Shown piece after piece: positions 7,534-14,895 of a DNA stretch of 64,000 nt (positions are counted from its first letter, which is position 1; each line of letters opens with the position of its first letter). This stretch comes from Rhizobium jaguaris (GTDB taxonomy: Bacteria; Pseudomonadota; Alphaproteobacteria; Rhizobiales; Rhizobiaceae), in assembly GCF_003627755.1 (NCBI RefSeq), contig NZ_CP032694.1, positions 4,026,501 to 4,090,500 on the forward strand, in the 5' to 3' direction. The position numbers were made by a program, and so were the translations under genes. The notes under the pieces are model-generated. The model saw only the letters and a list, made by a program, of their open reading frames with translations. It was not told the DNA's origin and searched no databases.

Positions 7534-8241
7534 TCAGGCCACCAGCTTCAGCGCGTCGGCAAGCTGGGCGAAGTCGATGGCCGAAAGACCCGGACGGACG
7601 GCGAAATCGATGACTGCCTGGAAGATTTCCGGCGGAGCATCCTTCTTCATGGCGCCCAAGAGTGCCGCGCGCTCCGCCGGATTAATCGCCGGGATCATGA
7701 TGCGCATGAAGGCCATGCTCTTTTCCGGCGGCAGGGAGGCGATGATGTCCATCTCGATGCCGAGGATTTCGTTGTCGGTGAAGTTGCGCCACAGTAGAGG
7801 GCCGGTCACAGTCTCCTCCTCGTGCATATGCGCGAAGTCGTCGGCGATATAGGCGGCAAAGGCGAGATAAAGCTTGCGGCCGCAAGCGGCCTTGTGCAGC
7901 GGCCAGGCCTTTTCCCAGGCGACGATCAGCTCTTCCAGTTCGCGGAAGGCGGTGCGATGGTCGTCGTGCTGCTCGTCCAGCGTGACGGTCGAGACCCCCT
8001 TGGCGGCGAGCGCGACATGGATGTGGTCGTCCTCGTGACTGACGTGGGAAGCGGCGAGCATCAGGTAGTTGCGCAGGTCGCCGATCAGGAAGACCGCCTC
8101 CTCAGCATTGTGAAAATCGGCGGTGGCGAGGCGTCCGAGCAGGTCGCAGCCGGCCTTGCGCAGGCCCTTGTGTATCGCGCCGTAGATGTCGTAACGGCCG
8201 TTGAGATCGGGAATGCTGGTAAGCGAGAATTCGTGGCTCAT
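7534..8241 (-). CDS. Hemerythrin-like (HHE) di-iron protein
   Basis: The 235-residue protein has the spaced His/Glu sets of the HHE fold: AIHKGL near residue 24, SHVSHEDDHIH near 65, EQHDDHRTAF near 92 and HMHEEE near 139, expected to sit on a four-helix bundle and bind a di-iron or metal centre. HHE proteins bind oxygen or help in nitric-oxide and iron-sulfur stress. The ATG at 8241 has AGAGGA at good spacing; the 35 codons upstream do not look like protein. A C-terminal extension of about 80 residues follows the HHE domain. It is divergent from the flavin-type gene at 8409 across an ordered CTAAR repeat array. Confidence 0.8.
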   Translation of the reverse strand: MSHEFSLTSIPDLNGRYDIYGAIHKGLRKAGCDLLGRLATADFHNAEEAVFLIGDLRNYLMLAASHVSHEDDHIHVALAAKGVSTVTLDEQHDDHRTAFRELEELIVAWEKAWPLHKAACGRKLYLAFAAYIADDFAHMHEEETVTGPLLWRNFTDNEILGIEMDIIASLPPEKSMAFMRIMIPAINPAERAALLGAMKKDAPPEIFQAVIDFAVRPGLSAIDFAQLADALKLVA

Positions 8242-8327
8242 GATGGTTTCCTCTCGGTTGGCCGGCGCCTCTCCCTGTGCGCCGGGCTGATCGCCGAGAG
8301 ATAGCCGAGGCCTTTCCGAGGCGCTTC

Positions 8328-8374
8328 CTAAAACCATCCTAAGCAATTGGGACGATTGCTAAGAATATCCTAAG
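8328..8374. promoter_or_regulatory. Four helically phased CTAAR half-sites between divergent operons
   Basis: CTAAA at 8328 and CTAAG at 8339, 8359 and 8370 are all in the same orientation, with start-to-start spacings of 11, 20 and 11 bases, so all lie on one face of the helix. The two strongest are inside near-identical 13-mers, ATCCTAAGCAATT (8336) and ATCCTAAGTAATT (8367), 31 bases apart. AGCAAT/ATTGCT (8342/8355) also form an inverted repeat. Tandem direct sites of this kind suit OmpR-type winged-helix proteins; the downstream fusion protein carries such a domain. Regulator identity is inferred. Confidence 0.55.
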
Positions 8375-8408
8375 TAATTATCATCCTCGCATTTCAGGGG
8401 GAAAAGCA

Positions 8409-8885
8409 TTGCTGGGGCGGGAACTCGCAGAATTTATAGAAAGTCCCGTCATGATCTTGTTCGCGACGCGCGACGAGGCCGGCCGGCCGATGATTGGCCG
8501 CGGTTCCGGCGTACGCTTCGACCGGCAGAGCGGACGTCTACGCTTTCTCGCGTCCCGCTGCCAATGGCCGAGGGCCGTGGGCGAGGCGCTGGCCGGCCGG
8601 CCGATTGCCACGACCTACGTGCGGGCAGCCGACTACAAGGCCTGCCAGATCAAGGGGCGGATCCTGGAGGCGGGGCCGGCGGATGCCGCTTGTCGGGCGT
8701 TGGGCCAGGCCTATGTCGCAGAACAGCTCGCGCGGATGCTGGCGCTCGGCGTTACCCGGATGCAACTCTCCAGCACGCTCTCTGACCGGGAACTCGTCTG
8801 CCTGACGATCGAGCCACAAGAAATCTTCGAGCAGACGCCGGGGCCAGGCGCAGGACGCAGGCTGACGCCGGAAGCCGTCGCATGA
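8409..8885 (+). CDS. Pyridoxamine-5'-phosphate-oxidase-like (flavin split-barrel) protein
   Basis: The 158-residue product resembles the PNPOx-like FMN-binding split barrel: SPVMILFATRDEAGRPMIGR at about residues 12-31 is the first strand pair, and the strand ATTYVRAADYKACQIKGRIL follows at about 67-86. Related proteins bind FMN, F420 or haem. The TTG start at 8409 has AGGGGG eight bases upstream; the next ATG is internal. Its stop overlaps the next gene's start by four bases (ATGA), so the two are translationally coupled. Substrate and cofactor are unknown. The shared promoter region with the hemerythrin-like gene suggests a joint role in oxygen or nitric-oxide response, which is inference. 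Confidence 0.7.
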   Translation: MLGRELAEFIESPVMILFATRDEAGRPMIGRGSGVRFDRQSGRLRFLASRCQWPRAVGEALAGRPIATTYVRAADYKACQIKGRILEAGPADAACRALGQAYVAEQLARMLALGVTRMQLSSTLSDRELVCLTIEPQEIFEQTPGPGAGRRLTPEAVA

Positions 8886-10228
8886 TTCCGCTCGAAAGTC
8901 TGCGGGACAGTTTCGAGGGCGTCATTCCCTCCGTCATCGCCACGACCGATGCGGACGGAATACCCAATATCTCCTATCTATCGCATGTGCATTACGTCGA
9001 CGGGACGCATGTCGCGCTCTCCAATCAGTTCTTCTCCAAGACCGCCGCCAATGTGGCGCGCAACGGGTTCGCGACCGTGATGGTGGTCGACGGTTATAGC
9101 GGTCAGCAGCACGTGCTCGACCTGGTGTTCGCGCGCTCCGAGACGGAGGGCGAGATCTTCGAGCGGGTGGCGATCCATCTGGCGATCCTGGAAGCCCGGA
9201 TGAGCGGGATCATGAAGCTGCGTGCCGTCGACATCTACCGGGTGGATGACTGTCGGGCCGTGCCGGCCGCCAATCCGCTGGTCGAGCCGGAGCCGCTCGT
9301 GCTGCCCGACCTGATGGGCAAGGTGGCGAGGTTGACGGCGCGGATGTCGGACTGCGGCGATCCAGAAACGCTGCTCGACGCGACGCTTGAGGGCCTCGGC
9401 GAGCTCTTCGGCTACCGGCATTCCATGGTGCTGGTGCCGGACGGCGAACGCGGCGGGCTGACGACGATCGCCAGCCGCGGCTACGACCAGTTTGGCTTTG
9501 GCGCCGAGGTTCCGCTCGGGCGCGGCATTATCGGTGTCGCAGCCGAGCGACGGCGCAATGTGCGGATCACTGACCTCAGTCGCGGCCAGCGCTACATCCA
9601 GGCGGTGCGGGCCATGGCTGGGGTCGAGGATGCGACGCCGATCCCGCTTCCGGCGCTTGACAAGCCACTCAGCCAAATCGCACTGCCGCTTGCCTCGCGA
9701 GGAAGGCTCGTCGGCGTGCTGTTTTCGGAATCGACGGAGCGGTTCACCTTCCGCCATCGCGACGAGGAGGCGCTGACCGTCATCACCGCGCATCTCGCCA
9801 CCGCGCTCTCCTTCCTTTCCGAGGAACGCGAGCGGGCGGAAACAGACCGGCGCGAGAAGACGGAGGCGTCGACCGACAAGGCCGGGAGCGTGTCCGAGGG
9901 TCGCCGCATCGCCGTGCGCTTCTATCCGCGCGACGGTTCGCTGTTCGTCGACGACGACTATCTCATCCGCGGCGTGCCGGGGCGGCTGCTCCTGCATTTC
10001 CTCGAAGACTATGTGCGCACCGGCAAGCAGGACTTTCTGAACCGCGAGATCCGCCGCGACCGGCGCCTGCAACTGCCGGATTTCAAGGACAATCTGGAGA
10101 CCCGCCTGATCTTGCTGCGCCGGCGACTGGAGGAAAAGGCGGGCCCGATCATGCTTGAGCGCGCCGACCGCGGCCGCCTGCGGCTCACCCTTGCCGGTTA
10201 TCCCGAGATTGAGGTGATGGAAGACTGA
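8882..10228 (+). CDS. Three-domain fusion: PPOX-like barrel, GAF sensor, winged-helix DNA-binding domain
   Basis: Residues 1-120 form a second flavin split-barrel domain (VIPSVIATTDADGIPNISYL, then ALSNQFFSKTAANVARN). Residues about 140-310 are a GAF domain (DPETLLDATLEGLGELFGYR, GRGIIGVAAERRRNVRITDL, LPLASRGRLVGVLF). After a charged linker, residues about 340-448 look like an OmpR/DnrI-type winged helix (RGVPGRLLLHFLEDYVRTGK, then NLETRLILLRRRLEEKAG and the hairpin RGRLRLTLAGYP). The layout suggests a one-component regulator sensing a redox or gaseous signal. The domain order is unusual to me. It overlaps the upstream gene by ATGA. The winged-helix call is by pattern and is less certain than the first two. 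Confidence 0.7.
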   Translation: MIPLESLRDSFEGVIPSVIATTDADGIPNISYLSHVHYVDGTHVALSNQFFSKTAANVARNGFATVMVVDGYSGQQHVLDLVFARSETEGEIFERVAIHLAILEARMSGIMKLRAVDIYRVDDCRAVPAANPLVEPEPLVLPDLMGKVARLTARMSDCGDPETLLDATLEGLGELFGYRHSMVLVPDGERGGLTTIASRGYDQFGFGAEVPLGRGIIGVAAERRRNVRITDLSRGQRYIQAVRAMAGVEDATPIPLPALDKPLSQIALPLASRGRLVGVLFSESTERFTFRHRDEEALTVITAHLATALSFLSEERERAETDRREKTEASTDKAGSVSEGRRIAVRFYPRDGSLFVDDDYLIRGVPGRLLLHFLEDYVRTGKQDFLNREIRRDRRLQLPDFKDNLETRLILLRRRLEEKAGPIMLERADRGRLRLTLAGYPEIEVMED

Positions 10229-10574
10229 CCGCGCCCCTTTACGCCACAAATGGCCATGGGGAGTCCATGAAACTTCACTGCAACCGAGGTTTTCACACCA
10301 AAAAGTGATCGCTTCCTCGCTGGGAGCCACCCTAAAGGATAATATCGCTTTCGGAGATTCATCATTATGATGCAACCTGGGGAAATGCGATGGCGCGTAG
10401 TCATTGCTCCCGGCGGCCTTGGACCAGCTTTGCAGGGCAGTTTTCGCGGAAGCTAAAGGTGTTGTGCTAGCCCCCGCGCTTGCTTCGGTCCGATTTAGTA
10501 GTCCCACTTCCCATGCCGCTCGAACTGGGCTGACCCAATAACTTTAAGGCCGTCCTGAGGGCGAGGACCGATGA
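10229..10574. other. Non-coding, degraded region
   Basis: I find no credible gene in these 346 bases. The sequence leads into fragments of a GNAT-like frame and a transposase, so the region appears to be scar tissue from insertion and deletion. Confidence 0.5.
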
Positions 10575-10617
10575 CATGCAAGCAGTGACGGATGAGCAAA
10601 TTGCTGCAATTTACTGA
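10575..10617 (+). pseudogene. Possible 5' scrap of a GNAT acetyltransferase gene
   Basis: The frame MQAVTDEQIAAIY followed by a stop resembles the opening of phosphinothricin-type GNAT acetyltransferases, where the sequence would go on as a conserved GHHV motif. It ends directly at the transposase remnant. The match is very short. Confidence 0.25.
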
Positions 10618-10695
10618 GGATGGTCACCCCGGCACTGCTTGATCCTGTTGAAGAACCGTTCGGCCAGGATTGATCGTGAAGTTCGACCCCGTTGA
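10611..10695 (-). pseudogene. Fragment of an IS5-family (IS427-like) transposase
   Basis: On the minus strand the frame reads SRSILAERFFNRIKQCRG, matching the conserved ERFFNKIKQCRRVATRYDK region near the C-terminus of IS427-group transposases. Only about 20-25 residues remain; the following RVATRYDK part is lost. It marks a past insertion followed by deletion immediately upstream of the arylsulfatase gene. Confidence 0.55.
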
Positions 10696-10732
10696 CCGAA
10701 CTGCGTCACCGAAAAACGGGAGGACCCGATCG

Positions 10733-12408
10733 ATGAAATTCGGACACACACACTAGCGCGTGGGCTGTTGGCGGGCTTGGCCGTCACGGCGCTGTCAAAC
10801 ATGCCGGCTTGGGCGCAGGAGCAGAAGCGACCCAACATCATTATGTTGATGACGGACGATACCGGCTGGAACGATTTCGGCGCATATTCAGGAGGAGGCG
10901 CCGCCCTCGGCCATCCAACCCCCAACGTTGACCGCATCGCCAAGGAGGGTGCGCTGTTCACCTCCTGGTACGGCCAGGCAAGCTGCACTGCGGGCCGCTC
11001 CTCCTTTATAACCGGCCGTATTCCGATCCGCTCAGCCCTCTCGATCGTGGTGGCTCCCGGCGATGAAAATGCCATCAAGAAAGAAACCCCGACCATCGCC
11101 GAGTTCTTCAAGAAGAACGGTTACTTGACCTACTTTTCGGGCAAGTGGCATCTCGGCGACAAGCCGGAGGCCTACCCGATCGAGCACGGCTTCGATGAGA
11201 TGAAGGAGTTTGCCGCCTACTATCCTGGCGTCTACACCTACGCCGACACCACCAGATACTTTCATCCCTGGTTCCCGTCCTACAATCCAGAGTTCAAGAA
11301 CGCCTATTTCGACGTCGTGAACATGTATGAGTGGGAGGGTACGGCCGGTCAGCCGGCAAGGAAAGTCAGCGAAATCACCTACGACTATCTGGCGACATTC
11401 GACACAAGGCAGACAGATTCCGCGATCGATTACATCAAGGAGCACGCCAAGGACGACAAGCCCTTCTTCATGGATGTGAATTTCATGAAGATGCACAATC
11501 CAACCAATCCCAACCCGAAATTTGCCGGCAAGTCGCACCTCGGCGATTACTCGGACGCGCTGTTGGAGCTTGACGACGATATTGGGCGCGTGATGGATGA
11601 AATCCGCCTTGAGGCGCCCAACACGATCGTCATCGTGACCGCAGACAACGGTGCGTGGCAGGACGCCTATCCCGACGGAGGCACCACGCCGTTCCGTGGT
11701 GAGAAAGGCACTGCTTTTGAGGCGGGTTGGCGCGTACCGGGGCTGATGTGGTGGCCCGGACACATCCCGGCCGGCGCGAAGTACGACGAAATGATGTCGC
11801 ATATCGATTGCTGGGCAACGCTCGCCAAGATGGCGGGGTTGACCCCGCCGCCGCATGGCGCATGGACCGACAACGACGGCAAGCCGATCTATTTCGACAG
11901 CATCGACAATAGCGACTACATCCTCGGGAATGCAAAGCACTCGGCCCGACGGTCGTGGGTCTACATTGACGGCGAAAACTTCATGGGCGCACGCGCGGAT
12001 GTCGCAGGCGATCCAAGCAACCCCGACCTCAACATCGCGTGGAAATATTTGTGGACGGCCAAGGACACTTGGCTTGGTGCAGAGCAGGATCTCGGCGCGA
12101 CTGGCGCTGTCTACAATTTAACCATGGACCCGTTCGAGAGGTATGACATGTTGTTCAACGGTGCGGTTGCATCGCGCCTTGCCGGACCCTCGCCCGGAAA
12201 ATGGGCGGGACAGGACAACGGCTGGGCCGCCGCGCTGATCGTTCCTGTCGTCATGGAGTTCAACAAATCAATTGTTGATTTCCCGAGTATCAAGCGCGTG
12301 CCCGGAGGAGCTTCGACCGACTGGCGGCCCGATCTCCAGCGGCCGGACAATCCAGTGCCCTTGATCGATATGAAGCGTCCGCCCAGGGTGTCGGTCACCG
12401 GCGACTAG
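10733..12408 (+). CDS. Exported arylsulfatase with frame disruption at its 5' end
   Basis: This sulfatase hydrolyses sulfate esters, probably in the periplasm. RPNIIMLMTDDTGWNDFGAY supplies the first metal ligands, CTAGRSSFITGR holds the formylglycine cysteine (C-x-A-x-R rather than C-x-P-x-R), SGKWHLGD follows, and TADNGAWQDAYPDGGTTPF supplies the second metal-binding Asp-Asn pair. The ATG at 10733 (after GGAGG) encodes MKFGHTH and then meets TAG at 10754; the sulfatase frame, with its signal-peptide core LARGLLAGLAVTALSNMPAWA, is offset. Removing one AC from the (AC)5 tract at 10744-10753 joins the two. As read, only TTG 10768 or ATG 10801 could start the main frame. It may be an off-phase allele, a mutation or a sequence error. 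Confidence 0.8.
10744..10753 (+). repeat. (AC)5 dinucleotide tract at the start of the arylsulfatase gene
   Basis: ACACACACAC lies four codons after the ATG at 10733. With five units the frame stops at TAG directly after the tract; with four units it runs into the signal peptide and sulfatase. The tract is short for slippage-driven phase variation but is exactly at the frame break. Confidence 0.7.
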
Positions 12409-12573
12409 CGGCCGCGCTTTAAGGCACATGTAGTTGAATAGATCTGTCGCCGCTCTACTACTCGGCGGGGCAAGCTGCAGGTGGGTCGATAGCTCGACCC
12501 ACCTGCAGCTTGCCGACACCTGAATATTTGTCATTGCGTTGTCAAAAGACCGGTGCTAGCTTCCGCGCCGTTC
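12409..12573. other. Intergenic region between arylsulfatase and thi riboswitch
   Basis: The region holds the 21-bp perfect hairpin (12469-12514) and, after it, the presumed promoter of the thi operon with TTGTCA at about 12527. No gene is seen. Confidence 0.5.
12469..12514. repeat. Perfect 21-bp inverted repeat with TAGC loop
   Basis: Arms at 12469-12489 and 12494-12514 are exactly complementary over 21 bases, with a 4-base loop. The sequence includes CTGCAG and TCGA. There is no T-run, so a classic terminator is unlikely although such a hairpin would still hinder transcription. It may be a mobile or palindromic element remnant after the arylsulfatase gene. Confidence 0.75.
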
Positions 12574-12665
12574 ACAGGGGAGCTCCGTAAAGCCGGGGCT
12601 GAGATGTGAGGCGACATGCCTCCGGACCCTTCAAAGCTGATCTGGGTAATGCCAGCGGAGCGAGG
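12574..12665 (+). ncRNA. TPP riboswitch (THI element)
   Basis: The sequence has the TPP aptamer signatures in order: AGGGGAGC at the P1 side, GGGGCTGAGA (12595-12604), GACCCTT, then CTGATCTGGGTAATGCCAGCG and the closing AGCGAGG. It ends six bases before the YkoF ATG, and the closing side overlaps the ribosome site, so thiamin pyrophosphate probably blocks translation initiation. It controls the thiamin/HMP uptake operon that follows. Confidence 0.95.
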
Positions 12666-12670
12666 TTAAA

Positions 12671-13279
12671 ATGTTCTCAGGCGCGCAAGTATCCCTGTAT
12701 CCCATGTCCGGCAATTTCGCCGGCATCATTTTCGACGCCATCAAGGCGCTCGACCCCTACCGTGATGCGCTTCGTATCGAAACCGACGATATTTCCACGC
12801 TTCTGGTCGGCCCGCCCGATGTGCTGCTCGCGGCCATGCGCGATCTCTTCGTCTTTGCCGCACGCTCCGGCGAACATTGCGTGCTCTCGGCCGCCGTCTC
12901 GCGCGGCTGCCCCGGCGAACCGGACGATCCGATTTGCGGCGTCAATCTCGGGGACGGCATCAAGGCGTCGCTTGCCGAGCGTATTGATGCGGCGCTGACC
13001 GCCGTTGCCACGACACCGGTCACAGATCAGCCGTCAGCTGCGCAATTCTCGCTGTATGTCATGGGCACCGGCGACCATATGGACGAGATCTATGGCTGCA
13101 TCGACTTCCTGAAACGGTCGGGCACCTTCGATAAGGCCAAGAACTTCTCCACCAAGCTGCGGGGCGATGCCGGCGCCATCTTCGCCACCCTGCAGCAGGC
13201 CTTCGTCAATTTCGGTCCGCCCGAAGGCCATGTCACCCTGGACGTCACGGTATCCGCAAACAGCCCGACCAGAGCCTGA
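12671..13279 (+). CDS. ykoF: YkoF-family thiamin/HMP-binding protein
   Basis: The 202-residue product consists of two similar YkoF domains: residues 1-90 (GAQVSLYPMSGNFAGIIFDA) and 120-200 (AAQFSLYVMGTGDHMDEIYG). YkoF binds the pyrimidine part of thiamin and helps thiamin/HMP uptake. No signal peptide is visible, so it is cytoplasmic. It directly follows the TPP riboswitch and precedes the ABC transporter genes thiX, thiZ and thiY, a common operon in rhizobia. Confidence 0.9.
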   Translation: MFSGAQVSLYPMSGNFAGIIFDAIKALDPYRDALRIETDDISTLLVGPPDVLLAAMRDLFVFAARSGEHCVLSAAVSRGCPGEPDDPICGVNLGDGIKASLAERIDAALTAVATTPVTDQPSAAQFSLYVMGTGDHMDEIYGCIDFLKRSGTFDKAKNFSTKLRGDAGAIFATLQQAFVNFGPPEGHVTLDVTVSANSPTRA

Positions 13280-13295
13280 TCAGAGCTTATCGGTC

Positions 13296-14102
13296 ATGTC
13301 ACGACGCCTGCCCGCATTTGCGCCATCTGCGCTTCCCACTGCCATTATCGGCGCCTTGTCGGCGATTGCCGCTGCCGTGGGTTTCCTGGCCCTTTGGGAA
13401 CTCTATGCCGATTTCTCCGGCATCCGCCCGTCGATCCTGCCGGCGCCCTCGCGCGTTCTGGCGCAAGGCTGGATCAACCGGCAGGCGCTGATCGACAACA
13501 CATGGCCAACGCTCAGCGCCACGCTCGCAGGCTTCGGCTGCTCGCTCGGCGTCGCCTTCGTCTTTTCGGTGCTAATGGACTTCGCCCGGCCGGTGCGCCG
13601 CGCGCTGTTTCCGCTCTTCGTCGTCAGCCAAACCTTGCCGTTGGTGGCGATTGCGCCACTCATCGTGCTCTGGTTCGGCTTCGGCCTAGTGCCGAAGATC
13701 CTGCTCGTCGCCCTCGTCACCTTCTTCCCGATGCTGGTGGCGTTGCTTCAGGGCTATGAGGCGACGGACAAGGATATCCACGAGTTGCTGATCTCGATGA
13801 AGGCCTCGCGCTGGCGGATATTCTTCCTGGCCCGTCTGCCTTCGGCGCTGCCCTATTTCTTCGCGGGCTTGAGGATCGCGATCACCTATGCCGTCGTCGG
13901 CGCCATCTTCGCAGAATATGCCGGCGCCGCCAAAGGGCTGGGCATCTACATTCTCAACGCAAAGAACAATTTTCGCCCCGATCTCGTGCTCGCCGCGGTC
14001 TTCGTCAGCGCCGGCCTGACGCTCGCACTATTTGCGATCACCGTTCTGCTCGGCCATCTGGCGATGCCCTGGCGCCATAGCGAAAGGCCGACATCGCCAT
14101 GA
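13296..14102 (+). CDS. thiX: Thiamin-precursor (HMP) ABC transporter permease
   Basis: The 268-residue inner-membrane protein has about six hydrophobic segments and the BPD permease loop ELLISMKASRWRIFFLARLPSALPYFFAGLRI at about residues 160-192, where ABC permeases contact the ATPase (EA-loop type). The start is ATG 13296; the longer upstream frame overlaps YkoF and does not look coding. The stop overlaps the ATPase start by four bases (ATGA). The riboswitch and YkoF point to thiamin or hydroxymethylpyrimidine as substrate. Confidence 0.88.
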   Translation: MSRRLPAFAPSALPTAIIGALSAIAAAVGFLALWELYADFSGIRPSILPAPSRVLAQGWINRQALIDNTWPTLSATLAGFGCSLGVAFVFSVLMDFARPVRRALFPLFVVSQTLPLVAIAPLIVLWFGFGLVPKILLVALVTFFPMLVALLQGYEATDKDIHELLISMKASRWRIFFLARLPSALPYFFAGLRIAITYAVVGAIFAEYAGAAKGLGIYILNAKNNFRPDLVLAAVFVSAGLTLALFAITVLLGHLAMPWRHSERPTSP

Positions 14103-14884
14103 CACTACAAGCAATGGCCTTACAGGCAATGACCGCGCACAGATTGGAATTCCGTGGGATATCCAAATCCTTCGGCACCATGACCGTACTGGACGACATC
14201 TCGCTCACCGTCAACGACGGCGAATTCGTTACCATCGTCGGCCCCTCCGGCGCCGGCAAATCCACCATCCTGCGGCTCTTGACCGGCACTGAGAAGGCGA
14301 GCAGTGGCGACATTGTCTTCGATCGCCAGCCGCTCTCCGAAAGCGCCGCCACCTTCGCCTTCATGCCGCAGCGCGACGCACTGATGCCCTGGAGCCGGAT
14401 CATCGACAATGCCACGCTCGGCCTTCGCGTTCAGGGCATGGACAGGAAGGCGGCGCGGGCCATCGTCAAGCCATTATTCGAGCCCTTCGGTCTTGCAGGT
14501 TTCGAAAATTATTATCCGGCTCAGCTTTCCGGTGGCATGCGCCAGCGCGTCGCTCTACTGCGCACCGTCGTGCAGAAGCACGACATGCTGCTGCTCGACG
14601 AGCCCCTTGGTGCCCTCGATGCGCTGACGCGCACGCAGATGCAGGAATGGTTGCAGACCATGTGGGCCGATCACCGTTGGACCGCGCTGCTGATCACCCA
14701 TGACGTCCGCGAGGCCGTATTCCTCTCCGACCGCATCTATGTGCTTTCACCGCGCCCCGCGCGGATCATCCGCGAAATCCACGTGCCCGTGCCGCGCCCG
14801 CGCAAGCTGGCCGATCTTGCCGACGCCTCCGTCCGCGATATCGAGGCCGACATTCTCGAAACCTTGCTTCATCGACCCTCTTGA
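14099..14884 (+). CDS. thiZ: Thiamin-precursor ABC transporter ATPase
   Basis: The 261-residue ATPase shows Walker A GPSGAGKST near residue 45, the signature LSGGMRQRVALLRT near 142, Walker B LLLDEPLGALD near 165 and the switch His in LLITHDVREA. It energises uptake through ThiX. The start at 14099 overlaps the ThiX stop (ATGA); internal ATGs at 14114 and 14129 are also possible because the first ten residues (TLQAMALQAM) look repetitive. It belongs to the nitrate/taurine-type importer class, as ThiZ does. Confidence 0.88.
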   Translation: MTLQAMALQAMTAHRLEFRGISKSFGTMTVLDDISLTVNDGEFVTIVGPSGAGKSTILRLLTGTEKASSGDIVFDRQPLSESAATFAFMPQRDALMPWSRIIDNATLGLRVQGMDRKAARAIVKPLFEPFGLAGFENYYPAQLSGGMRQRVALLRTVVQKHDMLLLDEPLGALDALTRTQMQEWLQTMWADHRWTALLITHDVREAVFLSDRIYVLSPRPARIIREIHVPVPRPRKLADLADASVRDIEADILETLLHRPS

Positions 14885-14895
14885 AGGAGACCGCC

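Noticed and set aside
8978-10507. Minus-strand open frame of 509 codons
   Set aside because: Antisense to the PPOX-GAF fusion gene; no ribosome site and no recognisable domain.
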